A program made the position numbers and the translations under genes. This document shows positions 1-7,986 of a stretch of 10,178 nucleotides of DNA, in pieces (the stretch's first letter is position 1; each line of letters begins with the position of its first letter). Below the pieces are notes generated by a model. That model was not told where the DNA came from and made no database searches. It saw only the letters and a program-made list of their open reading frames with translations. Origin of the DNA: Pseudomonadota bacterium (GTDB taxonomy: Bacteria > Pseudomonadota > Gammaproteobacteria > Xanthomonadales > Rhodanobacteraceae); the NCBI GenBank assembly GCA_018241165.1, contig JAFEEK010000448.1, positions 1-10,178 on the forward strand, in the 5' to 3' direction.

Positions 1-428
1 TCCTCGCGGAACGCCTGCACGTCCTCGAAGCGCCGATAGACCGAGGCAAAGCGCACGTAGGCAACCTGGTCCAGGCGTTTCAATTCCGTCATCACCCACT
101 CGCCGACGAGGCGCGATGGCACTTCGCGCTCGTTGACGCCGCGCAACTGGCGCACCACTTCGCGCACCACGCTATCGACCGCATCGCTCGCGACCGGACG
201 CTTCTGCAAGGCGCGCTCCACGCCGCTGCGCAACTTGCGCTCGTCGAAGGCTTCGCGGCGGCCATCGCTCTTGGCGACCAGTGGCAGCTTGACCTCCATC
301 GTCTCGAACGTGTTGAAACGCTCGCCGCAGTGCGTGCATTCGCGGCGACGCCGGATCGTCGTGCCGTCCTCGGATTCGCGCGAGTCGATGACGCGCGTAT
401 CCACATGCTGGCAAAACGGGCAATGCAC
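1..428 (-). CDS. nrdR: Transcriptional repressor NrdR (partial, 3' end off the left edge)
   Basis: NrdR is a zinc-ribbon/ATP-cone repressor that senses ATP and dATP and shuts down ribonucleotide reductase genes by binding NrdR boxes in their promoters. Reading the minus strand from a GTG at 426-428 gives [18 protein letters not shown], the near-invariant family N-terminus. The zinc-ribbon cysteines are C3, C6, C31 and C34, followed by the DNA-binding arginine run [13 protein letters not shown]. The ATP-cone begins near residue 49 ([16 protein letters not shown]) and continues to about residue 138 ([10 protein letters not shown]). 142 codons are visible; family members are about 150-160 residues, so only a short C-terminus is missing. 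The GTG start is supported because homologues begin exactly at MHCPFC. It lies 6 nt after the glyA stop with no clear Shine-Dalgarno sequence, so expression probably depends on the glyA transcript and coupled translation. Identification is secure. Confidence 0.95.
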   Translation of the reverse strand, partial: MHCPFCQHVDTRVIDSRESEDGTTIRRRRECTHCGERFNTFETMEVKLPLVAKSDGRREAFDERKLRSGVERALQKRPVASDAVDSVVREVVRQLRGVNEREVPSRLVGEWVMTELKRLDQVAYVRFASVYRRFEDVQAFRE

Positions 429-434
429 GAATGA

Positions 435-1709
435 TTACGCCGCGGCGTACACCGGATATTTCCGGCACTGCGCCGTCACTTTGTCGCGCACCGTCGCCAG
501 CACTTTTTCGTCGGTCGGCGCGTCGAGCACATCGCAGATCCAGTTCGCGAGTTCCACGCAATCGGCCTCGCCATAGCCGCGCGTGGTCACCGCCGGCGTG
601 CCGATGCGCAGGCCGGAGGTGACGAACGGTTTTTGCGGATCGTTCGGCACGGCATTCTTGTTGACCGTGATGTGCGCGCGACCCAACGCGGCTTCGGCAT
701 CCTTGCCGGTGAGCGTCTTGGCCGTAAGGTCGACCAGCATCAGGTGATCCTCGGTGCCGCCGGAGACGATCTTGTAGCCGCGCGCAATCATCGTTTTCGC
801 CATCGCCTTGGCGTTTTTCACGACCTGCTGCTGGTAGGTCTTGAACGCTGGTTCCAGCGCCTCCTTGAACGCTACGGCCTTGGCCGCGATCACGTGCATC
901 AAGGGCCCGCCCTGGATGCCGGGGAAGACGATGGACTGCAATTTCTTGACGATGTCGTCGGCGTGCTCGCCCATCGCCGAGGTCTTCGCCACGATGAGCC
1001 CGCCGCGCGGACCGCGCAGGGTCTTGTGCGTCGTCGAGGTGACCACATGCGCATGCGGCAGCGGGCTCGGATACACGCCCGCGGCGACGAGTCCGGCCAC
1101 GTGCGCCATGTCCACGAACAGGTAGGCGCCGACCTTGTCGGCAATGGCGCGAAAGCGCGCCCAGTCGATCACCTGCGAATACGCCGAAAATCCCGCGACG
1201 ACCATTTTCGGCTTGTGTTCGAGCGCGAGTTTTTCGACCTCGGCGTAATCGATCAATCCCTGCGCGTTCACACCGTACTGCACGGCGTTGAGGATTTTTC
1301 CGGACAGGTTCACCTTGGCCCCGTGGGTGAGATGCCCGCCGTGTGCGAGCGACATGCCCAGGATCGTGTCACCGGGCTTGAGCAGGGCGAAATTCACGGC
1401 CTGGTTGGCCTGCGAGCCGGAGTGCGGTTGCACGTTCGCGTAATCGCAATCGAACAATTTTTTCAGCCGGTCGATGGCGAGTTGCTCGGCCACATCGACG
1501 AATTCGCAGCCGCCGTAGTAGCGCTTGCCGGGATAGCCTTCGGCGTATTTGTTGGTCAGCACGCTGCCCTGCGCTTCGAGCACGCGCGGACTCGCGTAAT
1601 TTTCGGAGGCGATCAGTTCGACATGGTCTTCCTGGCGTTGGCGTTCGGCCGCGATCGCGGCGGCCAGTTCGGGGTCGTAGCCTTCGATTTGCAGGGATTT
1701 GGCAAACAT
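435..1709 (-). CDS. glyA: Serine hydroxymethyltransferase
   Basis: GlyA is the cytosolic PLP enzyme that interconverts serine plus tetrahydrofolate with glycine plus 5,10-methylenetetrahydrofolate, the main source of one-carbon units. The 424-residue product matches family length (E. coli about 417). Visible signatures are [19 protein letters not shown] (residues 31-49), [17 protein letters not shown] (53-69), the [13 protein letters not shown] substrate/PLP region (120-132), DMAHVAGL (200-207) and the PLP-lysine motif [13 protein letters not shown] with K229 as Schiff-base lysine. The ATG at 1709 is chosen because homologues begin MFAKS/MFSRD and a GGAG lies 10 nt upstream (1720-1723). The frame stays open 34 codons further, but this would overlap the ettA start and has no family match. 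nrdR follows 6 nt downstream, an order common in gammaproteobacteria. Residue detail looks xanthomonad-like. Nothing is missing or broken. Confidence 0.98.
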   Translation of the reverse strand: MFAKSLQIEGYDPELAAAIAAERQRQEDHVELIASENYASPRVLEAQGSVLTNKYAEGYPGKRYYGGCEFVDVAEQLAIDRLKKLFDCDYANVQPHSGSQANQAVNFALLKPGDTILGMSLAHGGHLTHGAKVNLSGKILNAVQYGVNAQGLIDYAEVEKLALEHKPKMVVAGFSAYSQVIDWARFRAIADKVGAYLFVDMAHVAGLVAAGVYPSPLPHAHVVTSTTHKTLRGPRGGLIVAKTSAMGEHADDIVKKLQSIVFPGIQGGPLMHVIAAKAVAFKEALEPAFKTYQQQVVKNAKAMAKTMIARGYKIVSGGTEDHLMLVDLTAKTLTGKDAEAALGRAHITVNKNAVPNDPQKPFVTSGLRIGTPAVTTRGYGEADCVELANWICDVLDAPTDEKVLATVRDKVTAQCRKYPVYAAA

Positions 1710-1805
1710 CGACGCGATACTCCAGCAAGGGCGATTGCGCATTTTACCTGCGCCGGACGCCTGCTGCGCGATATAATTGCGGGCTAGCCAACTGGCAGGA
1801 ATCCC
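1710..1805. other. Divergent glyA/ettA intergenic region with promoters for both sides
   Basis: These 96 bp separate the two start codons and must drive both transcripts. For ettA there is an exact TATAAT at 1772-1777. For glyA the best minus-strand -10 candidate is TAAAAT (complement of 1741-1746), about 30 nt before the glyA ATG; no good -35 partner is visible. Ribosome-binding sites are GGAG for glyA (complement of 1720-1723, 10-nt spacing) and CAGGA for ettA (1796-1800, 5-nt spacing). The segment is AT-richer than the genes around it. No operator or riboswitch is recognised; in particular I see no obvious PurR- or MetR-like site. Confidence 0.6.
1772..1777 (+). promoter_or_regulatory. Candidate -10 box (TATAAT) of the ettA-pyrF promoter
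   Basis: This is an exact sigma-70 -10 hexamer 28 nt upstream of the ettA ATG, placing a start site near 1784 and a leader of roughly 22 nt. No hexamer resembling TTGACA occurs at 16-18 nt upstream (the sequence there is tgcgcc-like), and no extended -10 TGn is present. The promoter is therefore supported by the -10 and by its position only. Confidence 0.45.
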
Positions 1806-3467
<1,662 letters not shown>

Positions 3468-3469
3468 AC

Positions 3470-4282
3470 ATGTCCTTCGTCGCGGCCATCGATACTGCCG
3501 CGCGCAAGAACGCGTCGCTGGTTTGCGTCGGCCTCGATCCGGAACCTTTGAGGTTTCCCGCGCATTTGAGCGCGAAGCCCGACGTGATATTCGAATTCTG
3601 CCGCATCATCGTCGATGCGACGGCGGATTTCGTGTGCGCGTTCAAGCCGCAGATCGCGCACTTCGCCGCGCAGCGCGCAGAAGATGCGCTGGCACGCCTG
3701 ATCGCGCACATTCACGCGGCGCATCCGGGTGTTCCCGTCATCCTCGACGCCAAGCGTGGCGATATTGGCAGCACGGCCAAACACTATGCAACGGAAGCGT
3801 TCGACCGCTACGGCGCCGATGCGGTGACGCTCAATCCCTATCTGGGCCGCGATTCGGCACAGCCATTTCTGGATCGCGCCGACAAGGGCGCGATCATGCT
3901 CTGCCGCACCTCCAATCCGGGCGGCGCGGATTTTCAAGCGTTGGATTGCGGCGGCGAGCCGCTCTACTTGCGCGTGGCCAGGACCATTGCGCACGACTGG
4001 AATGCCAATGGCAACTGCGCGTTGGTCGTCGGCGCGACCTGGCCGGAGGAACTGGGCCGCGTGCGTGCCGCTGTCGGCGATATGCCGCTGCTGGTACCCG
4101 GCGTTGGCGCACAGGGCGGAGACGTGCAAGCCGTGGTGCGCCAGGGCCGGAATTCGCAGGGCGACGGCTTGATCGTCAGCTCATCGCGCGCGATTTTGTA
4201 CGCGAGCAATGGCGAGGATTTCGCGCAGGCGGCACGACGTGAGGCAATGAAGTTGCGCGACGAGATCAACCGCTGGCGTTGA
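3470..4282 (+). CDS. pyrF: Orotidine 5'-phosphate decarboxylase, long (type 2) form
   Basis: PyrF catalyses the last step of de novo UMP synthesis, decarboxylating OMP in the cytosol without a cofactor. The 270-residue protein is the longer type 2 form rather than the roughly 245-residue E. coli type. The catalytic motif is [12 protein letters not shown] with D93, K95 and D98, in place of DLKFHDIPNT. Other markers are VGLDPEP (20-26), the substrate lysine in AFKPQ (K59), [26 protein letters not shown] and the phosphate-binding end [10 protein letters not shown] followed by [10 protein letters not shown]. The ATG lies 2 nt after the ettA stop and only a weak purine stretch precedes it, so translation is probably coupled to ettA. 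From memory, the sequence is closest to the type seen in Burkholderia-like betaproteobacteria. Transcription runs into the palindromic element downstream, which may act as its terminator. Confidence 0.97.
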   Translation: MSFVAAIDTAARKNASLVCVGLDPEPLRFPAHLSAKPDVIFEFCRIIVDATADFVCAFKPQIAHFAAQRAEDALARLIAHIHAAHPGVPVILDAKRGDIGSTAKHYATEAFDRYGADAVTLNPYLGRDSAQPFLDRADKGAIMLCRTSNPGGADFQALDCGGEPLYLRVARTIAHDWNANGNCALVVGATWPEELGRVRAAVGDMPLLVPGVGAQGGDVQAVVRQGRNSQGDGLIVSSSRAILYASNGEDFAQAARREAMKLRDEINRWR

Positions 4283-4292
4283 TTGTCTTTCC

Positions 4293-4316
4293 CCCTCTCC
4301 CGCTGGCGGGAGAGGG
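4293..4316 (+). terminator. Possible terminator / 3' stabilising hairpin for ettA-pyrF
   Basis: The GC-rich 9-bp hairpin begins 10 nt after the pyrF stop codon. It has no following run of T, so it is not a classical intrinsic terminator, but REP hairpins here can protect the mRNA 3' end or promote Rho-dependent ending. No other terminator is visible downstream of pyrF. Confidence 0.35.
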
Positions 4317-4398
4317 CTGGGGTGAGGGTGGTGCCCGATGTGCCGCCCACCACCCTCACCCGCGCCTTCGGCGCGGCCTCTCCCGCCAGCGGGAGAGG
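4293..4398. repeat. REPIN-like compound palindrome (two inverted REP-like units)
   Basis: Unit A has a perfect 9-bp hairpin, CCCTCTCCC (4293-4301) with GGGAGAGGG (4308-4316), then a GGGTGAGGGTGGTG tail (4320-4333). Unit B is its reverse: tail complement CACCACCCTCACCC (4348-4361) and an 8-bp hairpin CCTCTCCC/GGGAGAGG (4377-4384 with 4391-4398). The two tails form a perfect 14-bp stem around a 14-nt centre (4334-4347), so the whole can fold as one long cruciform. Unit B also carries a CGCGCC-ttc-GGCGCG hairpin (4361-4375). Paired inverted REP units of this kind are characteristic of REPINs, nonautonomous elements mobilised by REP-associated tyrosine transposases (RAYTs). It sits between convergent genes, the usual place, and can stop transcription or stabilise RNA. 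Family assignment rests on memory of similar CTCTCCC/GGGAGAG repeats in Proteobacteria. Confidence 0.8.
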
Positions 4399-5276
4399 CA
4401 AGAAAATGCGTAGCGCGGCGTCAGCAGCACGTAATGCGCCCACAATCCGCACCACACCAGCACACGCAGCAACGGATTGCGCGCTGCCGGATCGAATTTC
4501 CGGAACCAGCGCCACATGCCGCGGTGCTTGTGGTACGCGACAAAGAACGGCCGCGTCCGGCTCGACGTTCCTTTCGCATGTAGGATGCGCACCGCATTCG
4601 CGCACACGACACGCAGGCCTGCATCACGCACGCGCCGGCATAGATCGATATCCTCGCAATGCAGGAAATAGCCTTCGTCGAATCCATCTACCGCTTCGAA
4701 CGCCGCACGTGGCAACAGCATCGCGGCGCCGGAAACGATGTCCACCGGCTGCACGTCCATCGCGTCCTCGGCCATGTTCACGCCACCGCGTCCAAGCATG
4801 CCCATCGCGGCGCGGCGCAAGTATGGGTCGCAACGGCGACTGGCCGGTTCGGGCATGCCGTCGGTTGCGATGATGGCTGCTCCGACAACACCGATATCCG
4901 GGAGCATCAATGCACGCAGGCGCGCGATCGTGTCCGGTTCGATTCGGCAATCCGGGTTCAGGAATAACAGCACGTCACCGCGCGCCTGCGCAGCGCCGCG
5001 GTTGCAGCCGGCACCGAAGCCGAGATTCGAGCCATTGCGCAGGATGCGCAGGCGTGGCTCGTCGCGCCAACGCGTCGCAAGGGCATCAATCGAGCCATCG
5101 CGCGAATCGTTGTCACTGACGATGACTTCGACCGGCACCGTGCTGGCGAGTATGCATTCGACGCAAGCTCCCAGATCCTCACCGCTGTCGGCGGCGACGA
5201 TCACGACGCTGGTCAGTCCTGGCGTTCGCGCCACGTCAGGTTTGGGCAAGGAGTTTTTCACCCTGCTCCGCGGCAT
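4356..5276 (-). CDS. GT2-family glycosyltransferase, rhamnosyltransferase (WbbL)-like
   Basis: Predicted cytosolic or membrane-associated GT-A enzyme that transfers a sugar, possibly rhamnose, from a nucleotide-sugar to a growing surface glycan. The fold starts at about residue 21 (TSVVIVAADSGEDL). Key sites are the nucleotide-binding SDNDSRDGS (54-62), NGSNLGFGAGCNRG, the metal/sugar motif LFLNPDC (D109), and the acceptor/catalytic region DGFDEGYFLHCEDIDLCRR with E208, D209 and D211. This pattern is typical of WbbL-like rhamnosyltransferases. A hydrophobic stretch (LLRVLVWCGLWAHYVLL) lies near the C-terminus. The final 13 residues, LSRWRERPRRRRG, and the stop are encoded by the REP-like repeat. 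The start is uncertain: ATG at 5276 overlaps the upstream gene by 41 bp with a weak ribosome site; GTG at 5261, TTG at 5249, or GTG at 5234 just after the upstream TGA are alternatives. Substrate is unknown. Confidence 0.85.
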   Translation of the reverse strand: MPRSRVKNSLPKPDVARTPGLTSVVIVAADSGEDLGACVECILASTVPVEVIVSDNDSRDGSIDALATRWRDEPRLRILRNGSNLGFGAGCNRGAAQARGDVLLFLNPDCRIEPDTIARLRALMLPDIGVVGAAIIATDGMPEPASRRCDPYLRRAAMGMLGRGGVNMAEDAMDVQPVDIVSGAAMLLPRAAFEAVDGFDEGYFLHCEDIDLCRRVRDAGLRVVCANAVRILHAKGTSSRTRPFFVAYHKHRGMWRWFRKFDPAARNPLLRVLVWCGLWAHYVLLTPRYAFSCLSRWRERPRRRRG

Positions 5277-7101
5277 GCGCCCACAATGCCGGCCAGTGTT
5301 CGCACAGCTCGGCGAACGTCTCGCATTCGTCGCGCAAGGCTGTTGCGCAGCCAGATGCGTCGATGTCCTGCGGCCAGTCGCCCAGACGCGGCGGCGCGTT
5401 GGCCAGCAGCGCCTTGCCGTTGGCCTGCACGATTTCACGCGCGTCTGCCAGCCAGTACACCGGCGCATTTTCCGCCGCTTCGATCTGGTGCTGCAGGCGG
5501 TCGATGATGTCGGCGCGCGAATAGCTCAGGTATTCGCGCAAGTGGGCAATGCGATTGCGCTCGCTCGCCCCGGCCAGGTCGCGCAAGGTTGCAGCGAGCA
5601 GTTGCAGGCGCGCGGACGGATCAGAGGCATGGAACAGGCCGAATTGGCGTTGCACGAATTCGCGCAGGAAATAGTTTACATGCGGGACGTGGGCAGCAAG
5701 GGTCTGGATCGAACGCTTGCGCTCGGATTCCTGCGCGTGTCCGATGGTTTCCGGCATGGCCAATGTCAACACGTCCGGATGGCAGAATCGGGTCAACGCA
5801 CTGGTAAGCGAGTCCTGGCCGCGACCGACCGGATTCGAGCACGGCAGCAGCTGCGCGTTGTCGATTGCAAGCGGGGTGAATCCTGCCGTTGCCACGACCT
5901 GCGCCTGAGCCATGCCATGAACCACGAATTGCGCTTCGCAATTGCGCAGATAGCTTTCGCGGTCGCGCCAGAATTCGGTACGGCTTTCGCCGGATAGCTG
6001 ATACAGCCACAGGCCGAAGCCGCTGCGCGAGCTGCCGCGGCTTGCTGCCTGCGTCGAGACGATGCGCGCCGATTCCGAAAGCAGGTCGAGCCGGCCCATG
6101 TTGATGCCACGCAAGTCGCCGCGATCGATCGGATATGCCGATTCGAGAATCCCGCCCAGCGAATTGCCGCAGGCGCGCAGGTGAAGCTCGAATGGATCCT
6201 CTTCGATTTCACTGCCGGCGCCGAGCGCCTGTTCCATGTTCGCCAGGAAGCGTGCCGTCTGCTGCGCATTCGGATTCGGATCCAGTCCCGCACGCGCATA
6301 ATCAGGCCGGCGCAGCGGCAGCACGAGATCATCGTCGAGCAACGCCAGGCGCGCACCCGCGGACAGCAACACGGCAAGGTTCCAGCCACGGCCACCACCG
6401 AATCGTTGCGACTGCGGATGCGCATCGCGCAACAGCAGGCGTTGTACGGCGAGCTGCGATTTCGGCATGGCCTTGCCCATGCGCTCGGCAAGTTTGGCCG
6501 CTTCGGCACGTCCGAGGTAATGCACCTTGCATCCGGTCGTGCGTGCGAATTCGCGCAAGGCATCACGCTGGTCGTTCGCGTGCGCCGGCAGGGACGAATC
6601 GTCGAGCACGGTGTAACGGCGGCCGGCGCGATGGCGGCGCTCGTAGTCGGCCAGCGACGCGAGCAGGCGCGCGAACTGCTCAGGGCGGTCGCAGGCGCGG
6701 ATGAACACGCCGCGAACCTCCGCGGCAGTGCGCGCCGGTGCCTGCGTCAGGCGCTGGACAAATTGGCTGTCGGATACCAGCAACCCGCGCTGGATCAGGC
6801 TTTCGAGCACACGCTGGATGCCTTCGCGCTTGCCGGCCAAGCCGACGATGGTCGATTCGATGCGCGCCGCATGTTCATCAAGACTGCGAAATTCACGACA
6901 CTGATCCAGCGCCTGCAGCACCTGGAACGTCATGACATGGGTGCCGCCATTGCGCTTTACCTGGAAGATGCATTCCTGGCTGGACAAGGAAGCGACCAGC
7001 CCGTCCTCGGAAGCGAACAGCGGCGCATTCGGATCGGCGACAGGCGCAGGACGCGTACCGGGTGGCGGATAGGTGATCTGGTAGTTGAGTGTCGTTTGCA
7101 T
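5236..7101 (-). CDS. PqqD/RRE-like domain fused to GT-A-like glycosyltransferase, 621 aa
   Basis: No characterised homologue recognised. Residues about 28-112 read as a winged-helix region like PqqD and other RiPP-recognition elements: strand-rich LFASEDGLVASLSSQECIFQVKR, a helix HVMTFQVLQALDQC, an acidic helix, and the ending VLESLIQRGLLVS. Residues about 128-265 look like a GT-A nucleotide-sugar domain: VRGVFIRACDRPEQFARLL, YTVLDDSS (D167, D168), GGGRGWNLAVLLSAGA and the DxD-like metal site LALLDDDLVLP (D256-D258). A GRGQD segment (426-430) sits where such enzymes often carry an acceptor/catalytic acid. Residues 440-621 are mainly helical and unassigned. No signal peptide or membrane span is seen. 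The ATG at 7101 lies 27 nt after the methyltransferase stop with no clear Shine-Dalgarno site. Probably a glycosyltransferase in surface glycan assembly; the N-terminal assignment is an inference from pattern only. Confidence 0.72.
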   Translation of the reverse strand: MQTTLNYQITYPPPGTRPAPVADPNAPLFASEDGLVASLSSQECIFQVKRNGGTHVMTFQVLQALDQCREFRSLDEHAARIESTIVGLAGKREGIQRVLESLIQRGLLVSDSQFVQRLTQAPARTAAEVRGVFIRACDRPEQFARLLASLADYERRHRAGRRYTVLDDSSLPAHANDQRDALREFARTTGCKVHYLGRAEAAKLAERMGKAMPKSQLAVQRLLLRDAHPQSQRFGGGRGWNLAVLLSAGARLALLDDDLVLPLRRPDYARAGLDPNPNAQQTARFLANMEQALGAGSEIEEDPFELHLRACGNSLGGILESAYPIDRGDLRGINMGRLDLLSESARIVSTQAASRGSSRSGFGLWLYQLSGESRTEFWRDRESYLRNCEAQFVVHGMAQAQVVATAGFTPLAIDNAQLLPCSNPVGRGQDSLTSALTRFCHPDVLTLAMPETIGHAQESERKRSIQTLAAHVPHVNYFLREFVQRQFGLFHASDPSARLQLLAATLRDLAGASERNRIAHLREYLSYSRADIIDRLQHQIEAAENAPVYWLADAREIVQANGKALLANAPPRLGDWPQDIDASGCATALRDECETFAELCEHWPALWAHAAEQGEKLLAQT

Positions 7102-7118
7102 GCGGTATCGAGGTGGCA

Positions 7119-7135
7119 GCGCTGCTTTTCAGCGC
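7119..7135 (-). other. Small hairpin over the methyltransferase stop codon
   Basis: GCGCTG (7119-7124) pairs perfectly with CAGCGC (7130-7135) around a 5-nt loop. The stem includes part of the methyltransferase stop codon and lies just upstream of the next ATG at 7101. An overlapping palindrome GCAGCGCTGC occupies 7116-7125. On the minus-strand transcript no U-run follows, so it is not an obvious terminator. It could modulate translation of the downstream gene, which lacks a clear ribosome-binding site. It may also be chance in GC-rich DNA. Confidence 0.3.
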
Positions 7136-7986
7136 CTGATGTGAGATTTTGCTAGTTCGTCGCGCAATCGCCCGATCTCCGATTCAAGTTCGACGATGCG
7201 TGCGTCGGCAGCGATCAGGCGACGTATTTCGCTATTGTAGTGGGCATAGACGGACTCATCGCGATCGCCGAACAATGCCAGGTTCGGCAGTTCCGGCAGG
7301 GCCCGGCGCGAGCACACGGCGATGAAATAAAGTGGCGCGTAGTCCAGTCCCGCATGCGCTGCGGTGTCGGACTCGGCCAGCGTCGCCGCAGCGACCGTGT
7401 GCGGCACGCAATCGAGGTTCCAGATCGCGGACTGGAACAGCAGTTTTTGCCCGAACAGCCGTACTTGCGGGAAATGCGGCGCCAACAGCGCCAGCAGTTC
7501 CTCCCGATACAGTTCGCGTACATGAAACTCATTGCGAAAGCCGCTGACGTCGCTGTAGGTGCGCTTGTCCGGCGACGACACGATCAGGATGCCGTCGTCG
7601 GTCAGCGCACGCGCGAACCCGGCGATCAACTCCTTTTGGGCGGCCACATGTTCGAGCGTTTCGAACGAGACGATCAGGTCAAAACTTCCCGGCGCGAAAT
7701 CCAGTGCCGTGCAATCGCCGCGATCGAAGCGCAAGTTCGCCTGCATGCCGTAGCGCGAACGCGCGTGCGCAACGGCATCTTCGGCAATATCCACGCCGAG
7801 CACGCTGGTCGCGCTGCCCGCGAGCATCGCGCTGCCATAGCCTTCGCCACAGGCGGCGTCGAGCACGCGCTTGCCACGCGCCAACTCGAACGCAAACGCG
7901 TAGCGCGCCCAATGTTCGTAGCGGATCTCACGCACGCATTCGGGTGTGAAACGCTCGCCGGTGAATTCGAGTGTTCCGCCGCTCAC
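7129..7986 (-). CDS. Class I SAM-dependent methyltransferase with C-terminal coiled coil
   Basis: Predicted cytosolic methyltransferase acting on a glycan or glycan precursor. The 285-residue product begins SGGTLEFTGERFTPE...EHWARYAFAFELARGKR, a lead-in common to methyltransferases in surface-polysaccharide loci. SAM motif I is VLDAACGEGYG (41-51), the acidic post-I residue is in GVDIAED (D66), motif II/IV is FDLIVSFETLEHV (102-114) and motif VI is DDGILIVSSPDKRTY (130-144). The last 35 residues (about 250-282, NSEIRRLIAADARIVELESEIGRLRDEL) form a predicted coiled coil. The GTG at 7986 is chosen because it overlaps the preceding wzt stop as GTGA and has a strong AAGGTGG ribosome site 7 nt upstream (complement of 7994-8000). 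An ATG at 8025 would add 13 unconserved residues. Next to Wzt it may cap the chain by methylation, as WbdD does in E. coli O8/O9a; that role is inferred. Confidence 0.9.
   Translation of the reverse strand: MSGGTLEFTGERFTPECVREIRYEHWARYAFAFELARGKRVLDAACGEGYGSAMLAGSATSVLGVDIAEDAVAHARSRYGMQANLRFDRGDCTALDFAPGSFDLIVSFETLEHVAAQKELIAGFARALTDDGILIVSSPDKRTYSDVSGFRNEFHVRELYREELLALLAPHFPQVRLFGQKLLFQSAIWNLDCVPHTVAAATLAESDTAAHAGLDYAPLYFIAVCSRRALPELPNLALFGDRDESVYAHYNSEIRRLIAADARIVELESEIGRLRDELAKSHIRR

Noticed and set aside
633..1787. Long open frame (384 codons) on the plus strand opposite glyA
   Set aside because: It is the complement of a highly conserved GlyA frame; the product shows no recognisable motif. 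Long antisense frames are expected in GC-rich coding DNA.
4334..4361. Rho-independent terminator formed by the two tails
   Set aside because: The 14-bp stem is strong, but the loop is 14 nt and no T-run follows on either strand, so it is not called as a classical terminator.
4283..4410. CRISPR-like repeat in the pyrF downstream region
   Set aside because: Only two inverted copies with self-complementary hairpins and no direct spacer-repeat periodicity; it is a REP-type palindrome.
5277..5468. N-terminal extension of the GT2 enzyme up to 5468
   Set aside because: The added residues (R, C, T and W rich) are an out-of-frame reading of the 621-aa gene; the GT fold begins near residue 21 of the shorter form.
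4738..5997. Plus-strand open frame (419 codons) across the two glycosyltransferase genes
   Set aside because: It spans the junction of two minus-strand genes with good GT motifs, has no family features and no ribosome site; treated as a shadow.
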